From the NCBI GenBank assembly GCA_020253445.1, contig JADCBP010000005.1, forward strand, positions 744,001 to 808,000: a stretch of 64,000 nucleotides of DNA. Reading direction: 5' to 3'. This DNA comes from Methylobacterium sp. (GTDB lineage: Bacteria > Pseudomonadota > Alphaproteobacteria > Rhizobiales > Beijerinckiaceae). The notes under the pieces are model-generated. The model had not been told where the DNA came from and did no database searches. It saw only the letters and a program-made list of their open reading frames with translations. The translations under genes and the position numbers were made by a program. Each line of letters opens with the position of its first letter. The stretch's first letter is position 1. Shown here one piece after another: positions 1 through 9,291 of the stretch.

Positions 1-46
1 GACTTTCTGGAACTCCCGTGGTCTCGAAACTCTTTGGAGGTACACC

Positions 47-1390
47 ATGAAGCTCGTGAAGAGCCTTCTCCTCGGTTCGGCAGCTGGCCTCGTTGCCGTT
101 GCCGGCGCCTCGGCCGCCGATCTCGGCGTGAAGAAGCCGACGGCTGTTGAATATGTGAAGACCTGCCCGCAATACGGCGCCGGCTTCTTCGTTGTTCCGG
201 GCACCACGTCGTGCCTGAAGATCATCGGCCGCGTTCGCGCCGATTACATTTTGAATACCTTCGGTCGGAACACCGGGAGTGCTGGCGGCGTGTCGGGCCG
301 CGCGAATGATCGTACGACCTTCCGCGTTCGCGGCTACTTCGGCTATGATCATCGCACCTCAACCGAATATGGTCTCCTGCGCACCTATGTCCGCGGCTTT
401 ATCGGTCGTGACAATGCCAACGCCTACGCGCCGGTTATCGAGTATGCATTCATTCAGTTCGGTGGACTGACGGCTGGCCGTATCACCCCGGTCTTCGAGC
501 ATGGCTACGCCAACCTGTATAACGGCTCGAATGCATTTGGTGGCTTCTCCGATATCTCCTACATCAACTCGCTGGGCTACACCTTCCAGTTCGGCGGTGG
601 TTTCTCTGCCACTGTCGCGCTTGATTCGGCCAACGAGCGCGTTGTTGGAGTCGGCTACACCGGCAACCGCACGACTATCCCTGCCGGTGGCCCCGGTCCG
701 GGCACTACCACCTCTGTGTTCCAAGGCACTGGCGCCCAGGGTGGCGCGCGGATGCCCGACATTGTCGCCTCGCTGGATTATGCTGGCGCTTGGGGTAGTG
801 TGAAGTTGGCCGGTGCGCTGCACGAGGTCAACTCGGCAGCTTTGGGTGATCGCAGCTCCCTTCAGCCGGACGGTTCCATCCGTATCGACGCTGGCAACAG
901 GACTTCGCAGAACAGGATTGGTTTTGCTGTCACTGCAGCGACCAAGATCAATCTTCCGATGATTTCGGCCGGCTCGAATGTCTGGCTGAACGGCACCTAC
1001 GCCGATGGTGCTATCAGCTATGCGGGCTTCGGTTCGACTGCTGTGATTGGCGGGGTCTCGAACACCTTCCAGGACGCTGTTGTGGTTGGTACGTCGCTTC
1101 GCTTGACGAGGGCCTGGGCGCTCGCGGGTGGTCTTGAAGTTTTTGCGACCCCGACCATTCGCGCCGGCCTCTATGGTACGTATGCCTCGATCGACCGTCA
1201 CGGTTCGGGTAACAATATCGATACCTACTCCGTTTGGGGTCAGGTTGCCTGGCTTCCAGTCTCTGGCTTCCAGATCGGTGGCGAAATCGGTTACGTCGGC
1301 GCTCGCTATGGCTCCGCCTTCGCTTCGACCAATGCTGGTCGCGCCAGGGATCATTGGACGGGTCGTCTCCGCTTCCAGCGCGACTTCTAA
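47..1390 (+). CDS. Rhizobial-type outer membrane porin (Porin_2 family)
   Basis: Outer-membrane general porin, a beta-barrel that passes small hydrophilic solutes. Residues 1-23 form a Sec signal peptide ending in GASA before ADLG. The mature N-terminus carries the two cysteines (TCPQYG and TSCLKI) found in rhizobial porins. The remainder is a glycine- and aromatic-rich strand pattern ending in phenylalanine, the usual signal for barrel assembly. Its 447 residues fit the family. The start has a strong GGAGG about 5 bases upstream. The gene is followed by a strong terminator, so it is probably a single-gene transcript. Family assignment is firm; the exact substrate range is unknown. Confidence 0.95.
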   Translation: MKLVKSLLLGSAAGLVAVAGASAADLGVKKPTAVEYVKTCPQYGAGFFVVPGTTSCLKIIGRVRADYILNTFGRNTGSAGGVSGRANDRTTFRVRGYFGYDHRTSTEYGLLRTYVRGFIGRDNANAYAPVIEYAFIQFGGLTAGRITPVFEHGYANLYNGSNAFGGFSDISYINSLGYTFQFGGGFSATVALDSANERVVGVGYTGNRTTIPAGGPGPGTTTSVFQGTGAQGGARMPDIVASLDYAGAWGSVKLAGALHEVNSAALGDRSSLQPDGSIRIDAGNRTSQNRIGFAVTAATKINLPMISAGSNVWLNGTYADGAISYAGFGSTAVIGGVSNTFQDAVVVGTSLRLTRAWALAGGLEVFATPTIRAGLYGTYASIDRHGSGNNIDTYSVWGQVAWLPVSGFQIGGEIGYVGARYGSAFASTNAGRARDHWTGRLRFQRDF

Positions 1391-1414
1391 TCTCTGCAAA
1401 GAGGTTTGGAATTG

Positions 1415-1444
1415 GACCCGGGGCGCAAGCTCCGGGTCTTTTTT
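1415..1444 (+). terminator. Rho-independent terminator of the porin gene
   Basis: A 10-bp GC-rich stem (GACCCGGGGC pairing with GCTCCGGGTC, one G-U pair) with a GCAA tetraloop is followed by a run of six T. It lies 25 bases after the porin stop codon. Confidence 0.93.
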
Positions 1445-1574
1445 ATGCCTCGGCTGGGCCGTTCTCCCGTTTGCCCGTCGTTCAGAATGTTGACGAAATC
1501 CTGAACCATGCCAGTTTCGCAAGCAGGCCACCTTTGGCGTGGCGCAGCGGCGCGTCTGTCGAGAGGTAAGCGGG

Positions 1575-2978
1575 ATGTCATCGCCCATCCGTTGGTTTTT
1601 CGGTCTGGTCCCGGTCTTCGTGCTGCTGATCGCAGCCGGATCGATGCGCCAATCCGGCATGGAGGCGGATCTGCGCGAGGGTGGCGAGATTGCGCTGAAG
1701 GCCGCGAAACTCGAATGGGCGAGTGTCACGCTGTCGGGCCGCGATGCGGTTCTCCGGGGCGAGGCCCCGGCGCCCGAGGCGCTTCCTGCGGCCATCGCGG
1801 CCGCCGGGCAGGTGGCGGGCATCCGCCTCGTCAACAACGCGATGACGCTGCTCCCGGAGCAGCAGCCCTTCACGACCATGATTACGAGGGAACTCGACCG
1901 CGTGGTGCTGGCCGGGTTCATTCCGCCGGGGCCGTTTCGCGACATGCTGATGGAGGCGGCCCGCAAGGCGTTTCCCGGCCTGCCGATCCACGATCAACTC
2001 AAGGCTGCCCGTGGCGCATCCGCTTACTACATCAATCACCTGGAATTCGGGCTGAGGCAGCTGTCCCGGCTCGCGGAGGGCCAATTGAAGCTCGCCGGCC
2101 AGACGCTCTCGCTCACGGGGCGCGCGGCCAATGGCGAGATTTCCGATGCCGTGCGTGCTGAGCTACAGGCCTTGCCGACGGGATTGGTGCTCGGCCGCGG
2201 GCTTGGCCGCGGCGACATCACCTCGCCGGCGATCCGCCCCTATCTTTTCAATGCCGTCCGCGGCGAGCGCGACCTCACGCTCTCCGGTTTCGTGCCGGAT
2301 GCGAAGGCGCAGGAGGACATTCTCGACTTCGCCCGCCGCTATTTCGAAGGCGACCGCGTGGTCGCAAGCCTGCAGATCGGTTTGGGTGCGCCTGAGGGTT
2401 TTCTCGCCACCGTGCAGGCTGGGCTGCAGGATCTGTCGCGCCTGATGCCCGGTGCCTCGCTGATCATGTCCGACAAGACGATTGCCCTGCGCGGGCTCGC
2501 GCCGCTCGAACCCGCGCGCGATCAGGTTCTCGCGGGGTTCCGTGGCCGCGTGCCCGCGAGCTTCGGCGTCACGCTCGACATCAACACGGCATCTCCGCCG
2601 CCGCTGATCCGGGTGGTCGGCGAGTGCAATTTCCTGTTCCGGGATCTGCTTTCCCGCGCGCGAATCCAGTTCGACACCGGCTCCTCGGCCATCGCGCCGG
2701 AAAGCTTCGGCCTTCTGGATCGGCTCGTGGTGGCCGTGCGCCGCTGCGAAGGCGCGAAGGTCGAGATCGCGGGACACACGGATTCCGTCGGTTCGGCCGA
2801 GAGCAACTTTGCCCTCTCGGAAGCGCGGGCGAGATCGGTGGTGGATTATCTTGCGAAATCCGGCATACCCGGCGAACGCATCGAGGCCCGGGGTTATGGT
2901 GCGAGCCGGCCCATCGCCTCCAACGAGACGGCCGAAGGGCGGGCGCAGAACCGTCGGATCGAATTCACGTTGCAGTGA
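1575..2978 (+). CDS. OmpA-family protein with BON-like repeats
   Basis: Cell-envelope protein of 467 residues. An N-terminal hydrophobic segment (about residues 7-21) is a signal anchor. The middle (about 30-350) contains repeated BON-like alpha/beta units of the kind that bind membranes. The C-terminus (about 365-465) is a clear OmpA peptidoglycan-binding domain with IQFDTGSSAI, AGHTDSVGS and RGYGASRP, plus NRRIEF near the end. I chose the ATG at 1575; an in-frame GTG at 1539 exists, but the signal anchor begins right after the ATG. The next gene starts 9 bases downstream, so the two are probably co-transcribed. Confidence 0.85.
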   Translation: MSSPIRWFFGLVPVFVLLIAAGSMRQSGMEADLREGGEIALKAAKLEWASVTLSGRDAVLRGEAPAPEALPAAIAAAGQVAGIRLVNNAMTLLPEQQPFTTMITRELDRVVLAGFIPPGPFRDMLMEAARKAFPGLPIHDQLKAARGASAYYINHLEFGLRQLSRLAEGQLKLAGQTLSLTGRAANGEISDAVRAELQALPTGLVLGRGLGRGDITSPAIRPYLFNAVRGERDLTLSGFVPDAKAQEDILDFARRYFEGDRVVASLQIGLGAPEGFLATVQAGLQDLSRLMPGASLIMSDKTIALRGLAPLEPARDQVLAGFRGRVPASFGVTLDINTASPPPLIRVVGECNFLFRDLLSRARIQFDTGSSAIAPESFGLLDRLVVAVRRCEGAKVEIAGHTDSVGSAESNFALSEARARSVVDYLAKSGIPGERIEARGYGASRPIASNETAEGRAQNRRIEFTLQ

Positions 2979-2987
2979 GGTGCGGCC

Positions 2988-4091
2988 ATGATCTATCTGA
3001 TCGGACAATTCTGGCTCTGGCTGCTCGCGGCCTTCGTGCTGGGCCTCGCGGTGGGTTGGTTCACGTTCCGCGGGCGCGATGGCATGTTCTGGCGCGGGCT
3101 CATCCCCTGGGCGATGCTGCTGGGTGTCGGCGCGCTGGTTGCGGCGTCGCGCGTGTTTCGGGACGGGCCCGGTTTCTGGGTCGATCTCGGCATGCTGCTG
3201 ACCGGATGCTATTTCATCGGCTGCTTCCTTGGCGATCTCTGGAAGGGGCGGATGGCTGAGGAAACCGCGCCGGCCGTTGCCCGGGCCGATCCGGTGGTTC
3301 CCGTCCCCGCACCGCCTCCCGTTTCCGTGCCGCTTCCAGCCGCTGAGCCGGTTTCCGCCCGGCCGAAGGAACTCGCGGTCGAGCCGATGATGGTGGATGC
3401 CGAGCCCGCCGCCGAGGCCATCGAGCAGGCCATCACGGGCCTGAGCCTTCCGAGGGGCGGGAGGCCGGATGACCTCACGCGCATTTTCGGCATTGATCCG
3501 GAGACGGAAAGGAAGCTCAACGCGCTGGGCCTCTACCATTTCGACCAGATCGCCGCGCTCACGGCCGGGCAGCGACGCTGGCTCTTCCGGCAGCTCGGAT
3601 TCGAGGGCCGTTTCCCCAGCTGGTGGTGGCGCTGGAAACATGAGGCTCAGCAGATCCTGGGCCGAGCTGCTGCGGCACAGCCTGCGGCATCGGCTGGCGC
3701 GCCGGCCGAGCCGGTTCATGCAGGCGTGAAGCCGCAAGGGCTTGAGGCGCCGCGCGAGGGCAGGGCGGATGACCTCAAGCGCATTCGCGGCATCGGTCGG
3801 CAGAATGAGGCGCGGCTCCACGCGCTGGGCATCTGGCATTTCGATCAGATCGCCGGCTGGAGTGCCGAGGAAATGCAGTGGGTGGGTTCCCACCTCGCTT
3901 TCCCCGGCCGCATCGAGCGCGAGGATTGGGTGGGCCAGGCAAGGCAGCTCGCAACGGGCGCCGAGACAGAGTTCTCGAAGCGCGTCGCCAAGGGCCTCGT
4001 GCCCAGCTCCGCCGATGATGGTGACAAGGGGCGGGACAATGTCGCGAAGCCCGGCCAGCCCGTGAAGCCGCCGCCCTATAAGAAGGGCTGA
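2988..4091 (+). CDS. Membrane-anchored protein with two tandem NuoE-C-terminal-like helix-hairpin-helix repeats
   Basis: 367-residue protein of unknown role. Two or three transmembrane helices occupy residues 1-85, followed by a Pro/Ala/Val-rich linker (about 95-150). Two copies of an approximately 65-residue module follow: RPDDLTRIFGI...LYHFDQIAALT near 160 and RADDLKRIRGI...IWHFDQIAGWS near 258. The module resembles the helix-hairpin-helix extension at the C-terminus of alphaproteobacterial NuoE and of some ribosomal L21 proteins. It starts 9 bases after the OmpA-family gene, suggesting a two-gene envelope operon. The module family is recognised from its sequence pattern; the function is not known. 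Confidence 0.75.
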   Translation: MIYLIGQFWLWLLAAFVLGLAVGWFTFRGRDGMFWRGLIPWAMLLGVGALVAASRVFRDGPGFWVDLGMLLTGCYFIGCFLGDLWKGRMAEETAPAVARADPVVPVPAPPPVSVPLPAAEPVSARPKELAVEPMMVDAEPAAEAIEQAITGLSLPRGGRPDDLTRIFGIDPETERKLNALGLYHFDQIAALTAGQRRWLFRQLGFEGRFPSWWWRWKHEAQQILGRAAAAQPAASAGAPAEPVHAGVKPQGLEAPREGRADDLKRIRGIGRQNEARLHALGIWHFDQIAGWSAEEMQWVGSHLAFPGRIEREDWVGQARQLATGAETEFSKRVAKGLVPSSADDGDKGRDNVAKPGQPVKPPPYKKG

Positions 4092-4097
4092 CCCGGC

Positions 4098-5021
4098 TCA
4101 GGCGGGATCGGCGCTCGCCAGAAAATCGAGAATTGCGGCGATCGTCGGCTCATCCTCCAGCAATGGCGCATGGCCCTGCTTCGGCGCGATGTGCAGCCGC
4201 GCGGGTTGGCCGAATTCCCCCTGCTGATGCCGGGCGACCATCGCCTCCGCCGTCTCCTGCGAGAGAAGATCGGAAAGTTCGCCACGAATGAGCAGGAAGG
4301 GCACGGGCTTCAGCGCATCGAATTGTGGCCAGAGCGGGGGAATGGGTTTTTCGAGGTCGAGATCCGCCAAGGTGCGCATCAGGTTGGTATCGTAGCGCGG
4401 AACCAGCTGGCCATTCTCGCTTCGCCAGACCCGGCGGGCAAAGGCGAGCCAGCTCTCGTCGCTCTCCTCGGGGAAGGAGCCACCGAAGAGGTGCTTCAGC
4501 GTGATGACGGCCTGATCTTCCGAACGGGGCGTCGGGATCTTGCCGACATAGGAACGGATGCGCGCGAGCCCCTGCGCCTCGATGATCGCGCCGATATCGT
4601 TCAGGATCGCGCCTGCCAGCACACCGGGCCGCGTGATGGCCGTGAGCATGGTGAGAAGCCCGCCGCGCGAGGTGCCGAGGAACAGCGCACGCGGGATGCC
4701 AAGGGCGGTGAGGGCGGCGTGGAGATCCTCCAGCTCCACCATGAGATCGTATTTCTTCCAGTCGGAATCATAATCCGACAGGCCCCGGCCGCGATAATCG
4801 AAGGCCAGCACGCGCCGGCCCTGATCCCGCGCGATGCGGTTGCCGACCACCTCGAAATCGAGCGCGTTGCGGGTGAGGCCGGGCAGGCAGATCACCGGCA
4901 GCCGAGCGGCATGCCGGTTGCCCGTTTCGGCGATGTGCAGGCGAAGCCTGTCCCCCGAATGGCAGAACAGGCTCTGCCAGCCCTGGAGTTCGGGATGCTT
5001 CGCGGGGGTATCAGAGGGCAT
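4098..5021 (-). CDS. Alpha/beta-fold hydrolase
   Basis: Cytoplasmic alpha/beta hydrolase of 307 residues. The nucleophile elbow is LGTSRGG (GxSxG), the acid is in RGELSDLL, and the catalytic histidine is in KQGHAPLL near the C-terminus. FDYRGRGLSDYD is the typical segment after the second strand. Substrate cannot be deduced. The ATG at 5021 is used here; an in-frame GTG at 5030 lies closer to an AGGAGA motif and may be the true start, adding three residues. It diverges from dapA. Confidence 0.82.
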   Translation of the reverse strand: MPSDTPAKHPELQGWQSLFCHSGDRLRLHIAETGNRHAARLPVICLPGLTRNALDFEVVGNRIARDQGRRVLAFDYRGRGLSDYDSDWKKYDLMVELEDLHAALTALGIPRALFLGTSRGGLLTMLTAITRPGVLAGAILNDIGAIIEAQGLARIRSYVGKIPTPRSEDQAVITLKHLFGGSFPEESDESWLAFARRVWRSENGQLVPRYDTNLMRTLADLDLEKPIPPLWPQFDALKPVPFLLIRGELSDLLSQETAEAMVARHQQGEFGQPARLHIAPKQGHAPLLEDEPTIAAILDFLASADPA

Positions 5022-5148
5022 CGGCTTCACGTCTCTCCTGCGCGCTTTCCCTCCGGTTTTATCGGCAGCGGTTGACGCGGCAAGCGTTTTCCGATGAAAC
5101 CTTCGCTCCACCGGGCAAGAGTCCCGGCATTCGACATGGATCTTCCCG

Positions 5149-6051
5149 ATGAGCGCTCCGGCCAATGCCCACCGTTTCCGCGGCTCTTTCACGGCTCTGG
5201 TGACGCCGTTCAAAGGCGGCGCGCTCGATGAGGCGGCTTTCCGCGAGCATGTCTCGTGGCAGATCGCCGAGGGCACGAATGGCCTCGTGCCGGTGGGCAC
5301 CACGGGCGAAAGCCCGACGCTCTCCCATGACGAGCACAAGCGCGTGGTGGAATGGTGCATCGCCGAGGCCAGGGGCCGCGTTGCGGTGATCGCCGGCGCG
5401 GGTTCGAACAACACCGCCGAGGCGATCGACCTCGCGATGCATGGCGAGAAGGCAGGCGCCGATGCGCTGCTCGTCGTCACGCCCTATTACAATCGTCCGA
5501 CGCAGGAAGGGCTCTACCGCCACTTCAAGGCGGTGAACGATGCCGTGGGCATTCCAATCTTCATCTACAACATTCCGCCGCGCTCCGTGGTGGATATGTC
5601 GAACGAGACGATGGCCCGGTTGTTTGAACTGAGGAACATCGCCGGCGTGAAGGATGCGACCGCCAATCTCGCGCGCGTTTCCCAGCAGCGCCACCTCCTC
5701 GGCAAGGATTTCATCCAGCTCTCGGGCGAGGACATGACAGCGCTCGCCTATAATGCGGCGGGCGGGCATGGCTGCATTTCGGTGGTTTCCAATGTCGCGC
5801 CGCGCCTTTGCGCCGAGATGCAGGCCCTGAGCCTGAAGGGCGATTTCGTCGGCGCGCTCGGAGTGCAGGACCGCCTCGTGCCGCTGCATGATGCAGTGTT
5901 CAAGGAGCCGGGCCTTGCCGGCGCGAAGCACGCGCTGAAGCTGCTGGGACGGATGAACGAGGAAATCCGCCTGCCGATGATGCCGGTGGCGCAGGAGGCG
6001 ACGAAAGCCGCGCTGCGCTCGGCACTCCGGCATGCGGGCCTGCTGAACTGA
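5149..6051 (+). CDS. dapA: 4-hydroxy-tetrahydrodipicolinate synthase
   Basis: Condenses pyruvate with aspartate semialdehyde in the lysine and diaminopimelate pathway; cytoplasmic. The (beta/alpha)8 enzyme shows GTTGES (pyruvate binding), [11 protein letters not shown] (catalytic tyrosine), YNIPPRS, and the Schiff-base lysine in AGVKDAT. Its 300 residues match the family. It lies upstream of smpB with one flavoprotein gene between, a neighbourhood common in this order. Confidence 0.96.
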   Translation: MSAPANAHRFRGSFTALVTPFKGGALDEAAFREHVSWQIAEGTNGLVPVGTTGESPTLSHDEHKRVVEWCIAEARGRVAVIAGAGSNNTAEAIDLAMHGEKAGADALLVVTPYYNRPTQEGLYRHFKAVNDAVGIPIFIYNIPPRSVVDMSNETMARLFELRNIAGVKDATANLARVSQQRHLLGKDFIQLSGEDMTALAYNAAGGHGCISVVSNVAPRLCAEMQALSLKGDFVGALGVQDRLVPLHDAVFKEPGLAGAKHALKLLGRMNEEIRLPMMPVAQEATKAALRSALRHAGLLN

Positions 6052-6127
6052 GTGCATGAGAAGCAAGAAACAAGCGAAGTGACAGTCGGCTCGCGTGAGG
6101 ATCTTGCGATTGGAATAGGGGAACTTC

Positions 6128-6772
6128 ATGTATGAGCCCGCGCATTTCCGGGTCGAGGATCGTGCGGCACTCTTCGATGTGATCCGCGCTCATCCGCTCG
6201 CCCAGTTGATCACGGCGGGGCCGGGCGGGTTGATGGCCAACCCCATTCCTTTCGTGCTCACGGGTGAGCCCGGCCGTGAAGTCCTGCGAGCGCATCTCGC
6301 GCGGCCCAACCCGCAATGGCAGGAATTGAAGGCCGGCGCCGAGCCGCTCGCGATCTTCCAGAGTGTCGAGCATTACGTTTCGCCAAGCTGGTATGCCACG
6401 AAGGCCGAGACCCACAAGGTCGTGCCGACCTGGAATTACATCGTGGTGCAGGTGAGGGGACCGGCCAGGGTGGATGACAGCCGTGAATGGCTGCATGGCC
6501 AGATCGATCAGCTCACGCGGCAGCATGAGGCCGGCCGTGCCCAGCCATGGTCCGTGAATGATGCGCCGGAGCCCTTCATCGAGGCGCAGATGCGCGGCAT
6601 CGTGGGCGTGGAGATCGCGATCCGCGAGATCACCGGCAAGTTCAAGCTGAGCCAGAACCGCCGGGTCGAGGATCAGCAGGGCGTCGTCGCGGGGCTCGCC
6701 GAGGATGGCGATGCGCAGGCCGAAGCGATGCGCGCGCTCATCGCGGCGCATCTTGCGCGCACGGCCCGCTGA
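6128..6772 (+). CDS. PaiB-like FMN-binding protein (negative transcriptional regulator family)
   Basis: 214-residue split-barrel flavoprotein of the PaiB family. It begins MYEPAHFRVED and contains AQLITAG, ANPIPFVL, SPSWYATK and VPTWNYIVVQVRG, which are the family signatures for FMN binding. In Bacillus the family was named as a repressor of protease genes, but no DNA-binding helix-turn-helix is visible here, so the regulatory role is not supported by sequence. It lies between dapA and smpB on the same strand. Confidence 0.85.
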   Translation: MYEPAHFRVEDRAALFDVIRAHPLAQLITAGPGGLMANPIPFVLTGEPGREVLRAHLARPNPQWQELKAGAEPLAIFQSVEHYVSPSWYATKAETHKVVPTWNYIVVQVRGPARVDDSREWLHGQIDQLTRQHEAGRAQPWSVNDAPEPFIEAQMRGIVGVEIAIREITGKFKLSQNRRVEDQQGVVAGLAEDGDAQAEAMRALIAAHLARTAR

Positions 6773-6787
6773 GCCCACATACGATCC

Positions 6788-7255
6788 ATGACCGACAATC
6801 CCCGCTTCAGAATTGCGGCCGATAACCGCAAGGCCCGCTACAATTTCGAGATCGTCGACGCGATCGAGGCCGGGCTCGTGCTGACAGGCACCGAGGTGAA
6901 GGCCCTGCGCGGCGGCAAGGCGACGATCGCCGAGAGCTACGCCACGATCGAGAATGGCGAACTCATGCTCGTGAATTCCTATATTCCGGAATATCTGCAG
7001 GCCAATCGCTTCAACCACGAGCCGAAACGGCCGCGCAAGCTGCTCGCCAGCAAGAAGCAGATCGCCCGCTTCGCGCAAGCCATCGAGCGCGAGGGCATGA
7101 CGCTCATTCCGCTGAAGGTCTATTTCAACGAGAAGGGCCGGGCAAAGATCGAGGTCGCGATCGCGCGCGGCAAGAAGCTGCACGACAAGCGCGAGAGCGA
7201 GAAGGAACGCGACTGGAAGCGCGAGCAGGGGCGGCTCTTGCGCGATCGCGGTTAA
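6788..7255 (+). CDS. smpB: SsrA-binding protein SmpB
   Basis: Binds tmRNA and delivers it to stalled ribosomes for trans-translation. The 155-residue OB-fold protein shows [37 protein letters not shown] and a basic C-terminal tail ([13 protein letters not shown]-like) that mimics mRNA in the decoding site. The tmRNA gene itself was not seen in this window. The end overlaps the convergent UDG gene by 4 bases. Confidence 0.96.
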   Translation: MTDNPRFRIAADNRKARYNFEIVDAIEAGLVLTGTEVKALRGGKATIAESYATIENGELMLVNSYIPEYLQANRFNHEPKRPRKLLASKKQIARFAQAIEREGMTLIPLKVYFNEKGRAKIEVAIARGKKLHDKRESEKERDWKREQGRLLRDRG

Positions 7256-7878
7256 GCAACCAGCGCCCTGATGCGCGCGAGCACATCGCGGAACATCGCT
7301 TGCGTCAGCACGCCGGTATTCGTGTTGTAGCGCGAGCAATGGTAGCTCGAGACCAGAGTCACCCGGCCGATCGGCACTTCCCCACCATGCCTGAACGGCA
7401 CGCGGGACGCCTTTTCGCCCAGGGCACGCACCGTGCTCTGATGCGCGATCTGCCCCAGCACGAGAATGCTCGAAAGGCGGGGCATTCCGGCAATGACAGC
7501 TTCCAGGAACGGCCGGCATTGCGTGATTTCCGCCGGTTCCGGCTTGTTCTTCGGCGGCACGCAGCGCACGGCATTGGTGATGCGGCAATCCTGAAGCTGC
7601 AGCCCGTCATCGGGCCGCGCGCGGTATTCGCCGGTCGCGAAACCGAAATCGATCAATGTGCGATAGAGCAGGTCACCGGCATAATCGCCGGTGAATGGCC
7701 GGCCCGTGGCATTCGCGCCGCGCAAACCCGGCGCAAGCCCGACGATGAGCAGCCGCGCATCCGCGCTGCCGAAGGCGGGAACCGGCGCATTATGCCAACC
7801 CGGCTCGCGGCTCCGCCATTCACTGCGAAAGGCAGCGAGGCGCGGGCAAAGCGGGCAATCGCCGGAGGGCTCGCTCAC
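7252..7878 (-). CDS. Family 5 uracil-DNA glycosylase (UDGb type, iron-sulfur)
   Basis: Removes uracil and related deaminated bases from DNA. The 208-residue protein has the UDGb motif [16 protein letters not shown], an N-terminal CPLC pair plus two later cysteines (AVRCVPP and TQCRPF) that fit a [4Fe-4S] site, and a C-terminal [10 protein letters not shown] segment corresponding to the HPSRxNxxTG motif of the family. Its start overlaps the end of the upstream NYN-protein gene by 4 bases (ATGA), so the two are translationally coupled. Confidence 0.9.
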   Translation of the reverse strand: MSEPSGDCPLCPRLAAFRSEWRSREPGWHNAPVPAFGSADARLLIVGLAPGLRGANATGRPFTGDYAGDLLYRTLIDFGFATGEYRARPDDGLQLQDCRITNAVRCVPPKNKPEPAEITQCRPFLEAVIAGMPRLSSILVLGQIAHQSTVRALGEKASRVPFRHGGEVPIGRVTLVSSYHCSRYNTNTGVLTQAMFRDVLARIRALVA

Positions 7879-8501
7879 TCGTCGTCACGGTCACGCGAGG
7901 GGCGGGACGGGCGCTCGATGAAGGAGGGCATGCCGGAACGGCCTTCGGCCAAGCCGGGGCTGCGCGGCTCGCGCACCGGGCGCTGGGCCGGATCGCGCCC
8001 GATCTTCGACTGAAGCTCTGCGAGTTCCACGAACTGGTCGGCCTGGCGGCGGAGATCATCCGCGATCATCGGCGGCTGGGTCTGGATGGTCGAGACTACC
8101 GAGACGCGCACGCCCTTGCGCTGGATGGCCTCCACCAGAGAGCGGAAATCGCCGTCGCCGGAGAACAGAACCATGTGGGTGATGAAGGGGGCGAGCTCCA
8201 TCGCATCCACCGCGAGCTCGATATCCATGTTGCCCTTCACCTTGCGGCGCCCCTGCGCATCGGTGAATTCCTTCACCGGCTTGGTCACGACGGAATATCC
8301 ATTGTAATCCAGCCAATCGATCAGCGGACGGATGGAGGAATATTCCTGATCCTCGACGAGCGCGGTGTAATAGAAGGCGCGCACGAGATACCCGCGCGAG
8401 CCGTATTCCTTGAGGAGCTGGCGATAATCGATGTCGAAGCCAAGGCTCTTCGACGTGGCGTAGAGATTTGCGCCATCGATAAACAGGGCGATGCGATCCA
8501 T
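7875..8501 (-). CDS. NYN-domain (LabA/DUF88) putative ribonuclease
   Basis: 208-residue protein of the PIN-like NYN fold, predicted metal-dependent RNase. The acidic cluster is visible in ALFIDGANLY (first Asp), KGNMDIELAVDAM and LFSGDGDFRSLVE. The last 40 residues are Arg/Pro/Ser-rich and probably disordered. It shares a 4-base overlap with the UDG gene downstream and is divergent from rpoZ, with 242 bases between. Targets are unknown. Confidence 0.85.
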   Translation of the reverse strand: MDRIALFIDGANLYATSKSLGFDIDYRQLLKEYGSRGYLVRAFYYTALVEDQEYSSIRPLIDWLDYNGYSVVTKPVKEFTDAQGRRKVKGNMDIELAVDAMELAPFITHMVLFSGDGDFRSLVEAIQRKGVRVSVVSTIQTQPPMIADDLRRQADQFVELAELQSKIGRDPAQRPVREPRSPGLAEGRSGMPSFIERPSRPSRDRDDE

Positions 8502-8743
8502 GGGGGTAGCGTTCCATCAAAGGTGATCGTGTTGAAATGACGATCTTCATTAACGTTGGAAATGTGCCGCAAATGATGCGGGTGGTCCATTGCGTGCGTG
8601 CAAATTTTCCGATACTTCAGCGAAAACGTCTGGTATCGATCAGTCGGACGCCTTTCCGGGCTGGCTGCGGCTTGCGGCCGGAGCCGGAAGCGTGTATGCG
8701 CAGGCTTCCCTTTAAAATTCAAGCCTCAAGGAGCGTGTCTTTC

Positions 8744-9151
8744 ATGGCTCGCGTCACCGTCGAAGATTGCGTCGACAAGGTTGAGAACCGTTTCGAACTC
8801 GTGCTGCTTGCGAGCCACCGTGCCCGCATGCTGGCCAATGGCTCCAATCCGCTGGTCGCGCGGGATCGCGACAAGAACCCGGTTGTCGCCTTGCGCGAGA
8901 TCGCCGAGGAGCGCCTTTCGCCGGGCGATCTGAAGGAAGAGTTCATCCATTCGCTGCAGAAATATGTCGAGGTGGACGAGCCCGAACCCGAGGCCGTGCC
9001 CCGCCTGCAGGCGCCCTCTGGCGGGTTTCAGCCGGCGGCGCTCTCGTCCGATGACGATTCGGCGGTGGAATTCGACCGCATGTCGGAAGAAGACCTGCTG
9101 CGAGGCCTTGATGGCCTGGTCGCGCCGACCGAGCAGGACGACGACGAATAA
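8744..9151 (+). CDS. rpoZ: RNA polymerase omega subunit
   Basis: Small subunit that helps assemble and stabilise RNA polymerase. The 135-residue protein begins [20 protein letters not shown] and includes ASHRARML and [11 protein letters not shown], the omega core. An acidic C-terminal tail is typical of this order. The ATG at 8744 has an AAGGAG about 10 bases upstream. Its own terminator separates it from rsh downstream. Confidence 0.95.
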   Translation: MARVTVEDCVDKVENRFELVLLASHRARMLANGSNPLVARDRDKNPVVALREIAEERLSPGDLKEEFIHSLQKYVEVDEPEPEAVPRLQAPSGGFQPAALSSDDDSAVEFDRMSEEDLLRGLDGLVAPTEQDDDE

Positions 9152-9198
9152 TCCGATACTTCGCCGTTGCGCGGCGGAAATCCGGTTGTCATATTGAG

Positions 9199-9228
9199 AA
9201 GGGCGTCGCATTTTGCGCCGCCCTTTTT
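9199..9228 (+). terminator. Rho-independent terminator after rpoZ
   Basis: The stem AAGGGCG/CGCCCTT continues after one mismatch into CGCA/TGCG with a TTT loop, then a run of T. It lies about 50 bases after rpoZ, ahead of rsh. Confidence 0.85.
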
Positions 9229-9291
9229 GATGTGAATGATGCGTCACGCTTTCCGTCGCGGCACGCCACAGCACGGGCAAGACAGCCGGCC

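Noticed and set aside
359-1966. Long open frame antisense to the porin gene
   Set aside because: Spans the porin terminator and has no domain; the porin reading is unambiguous.
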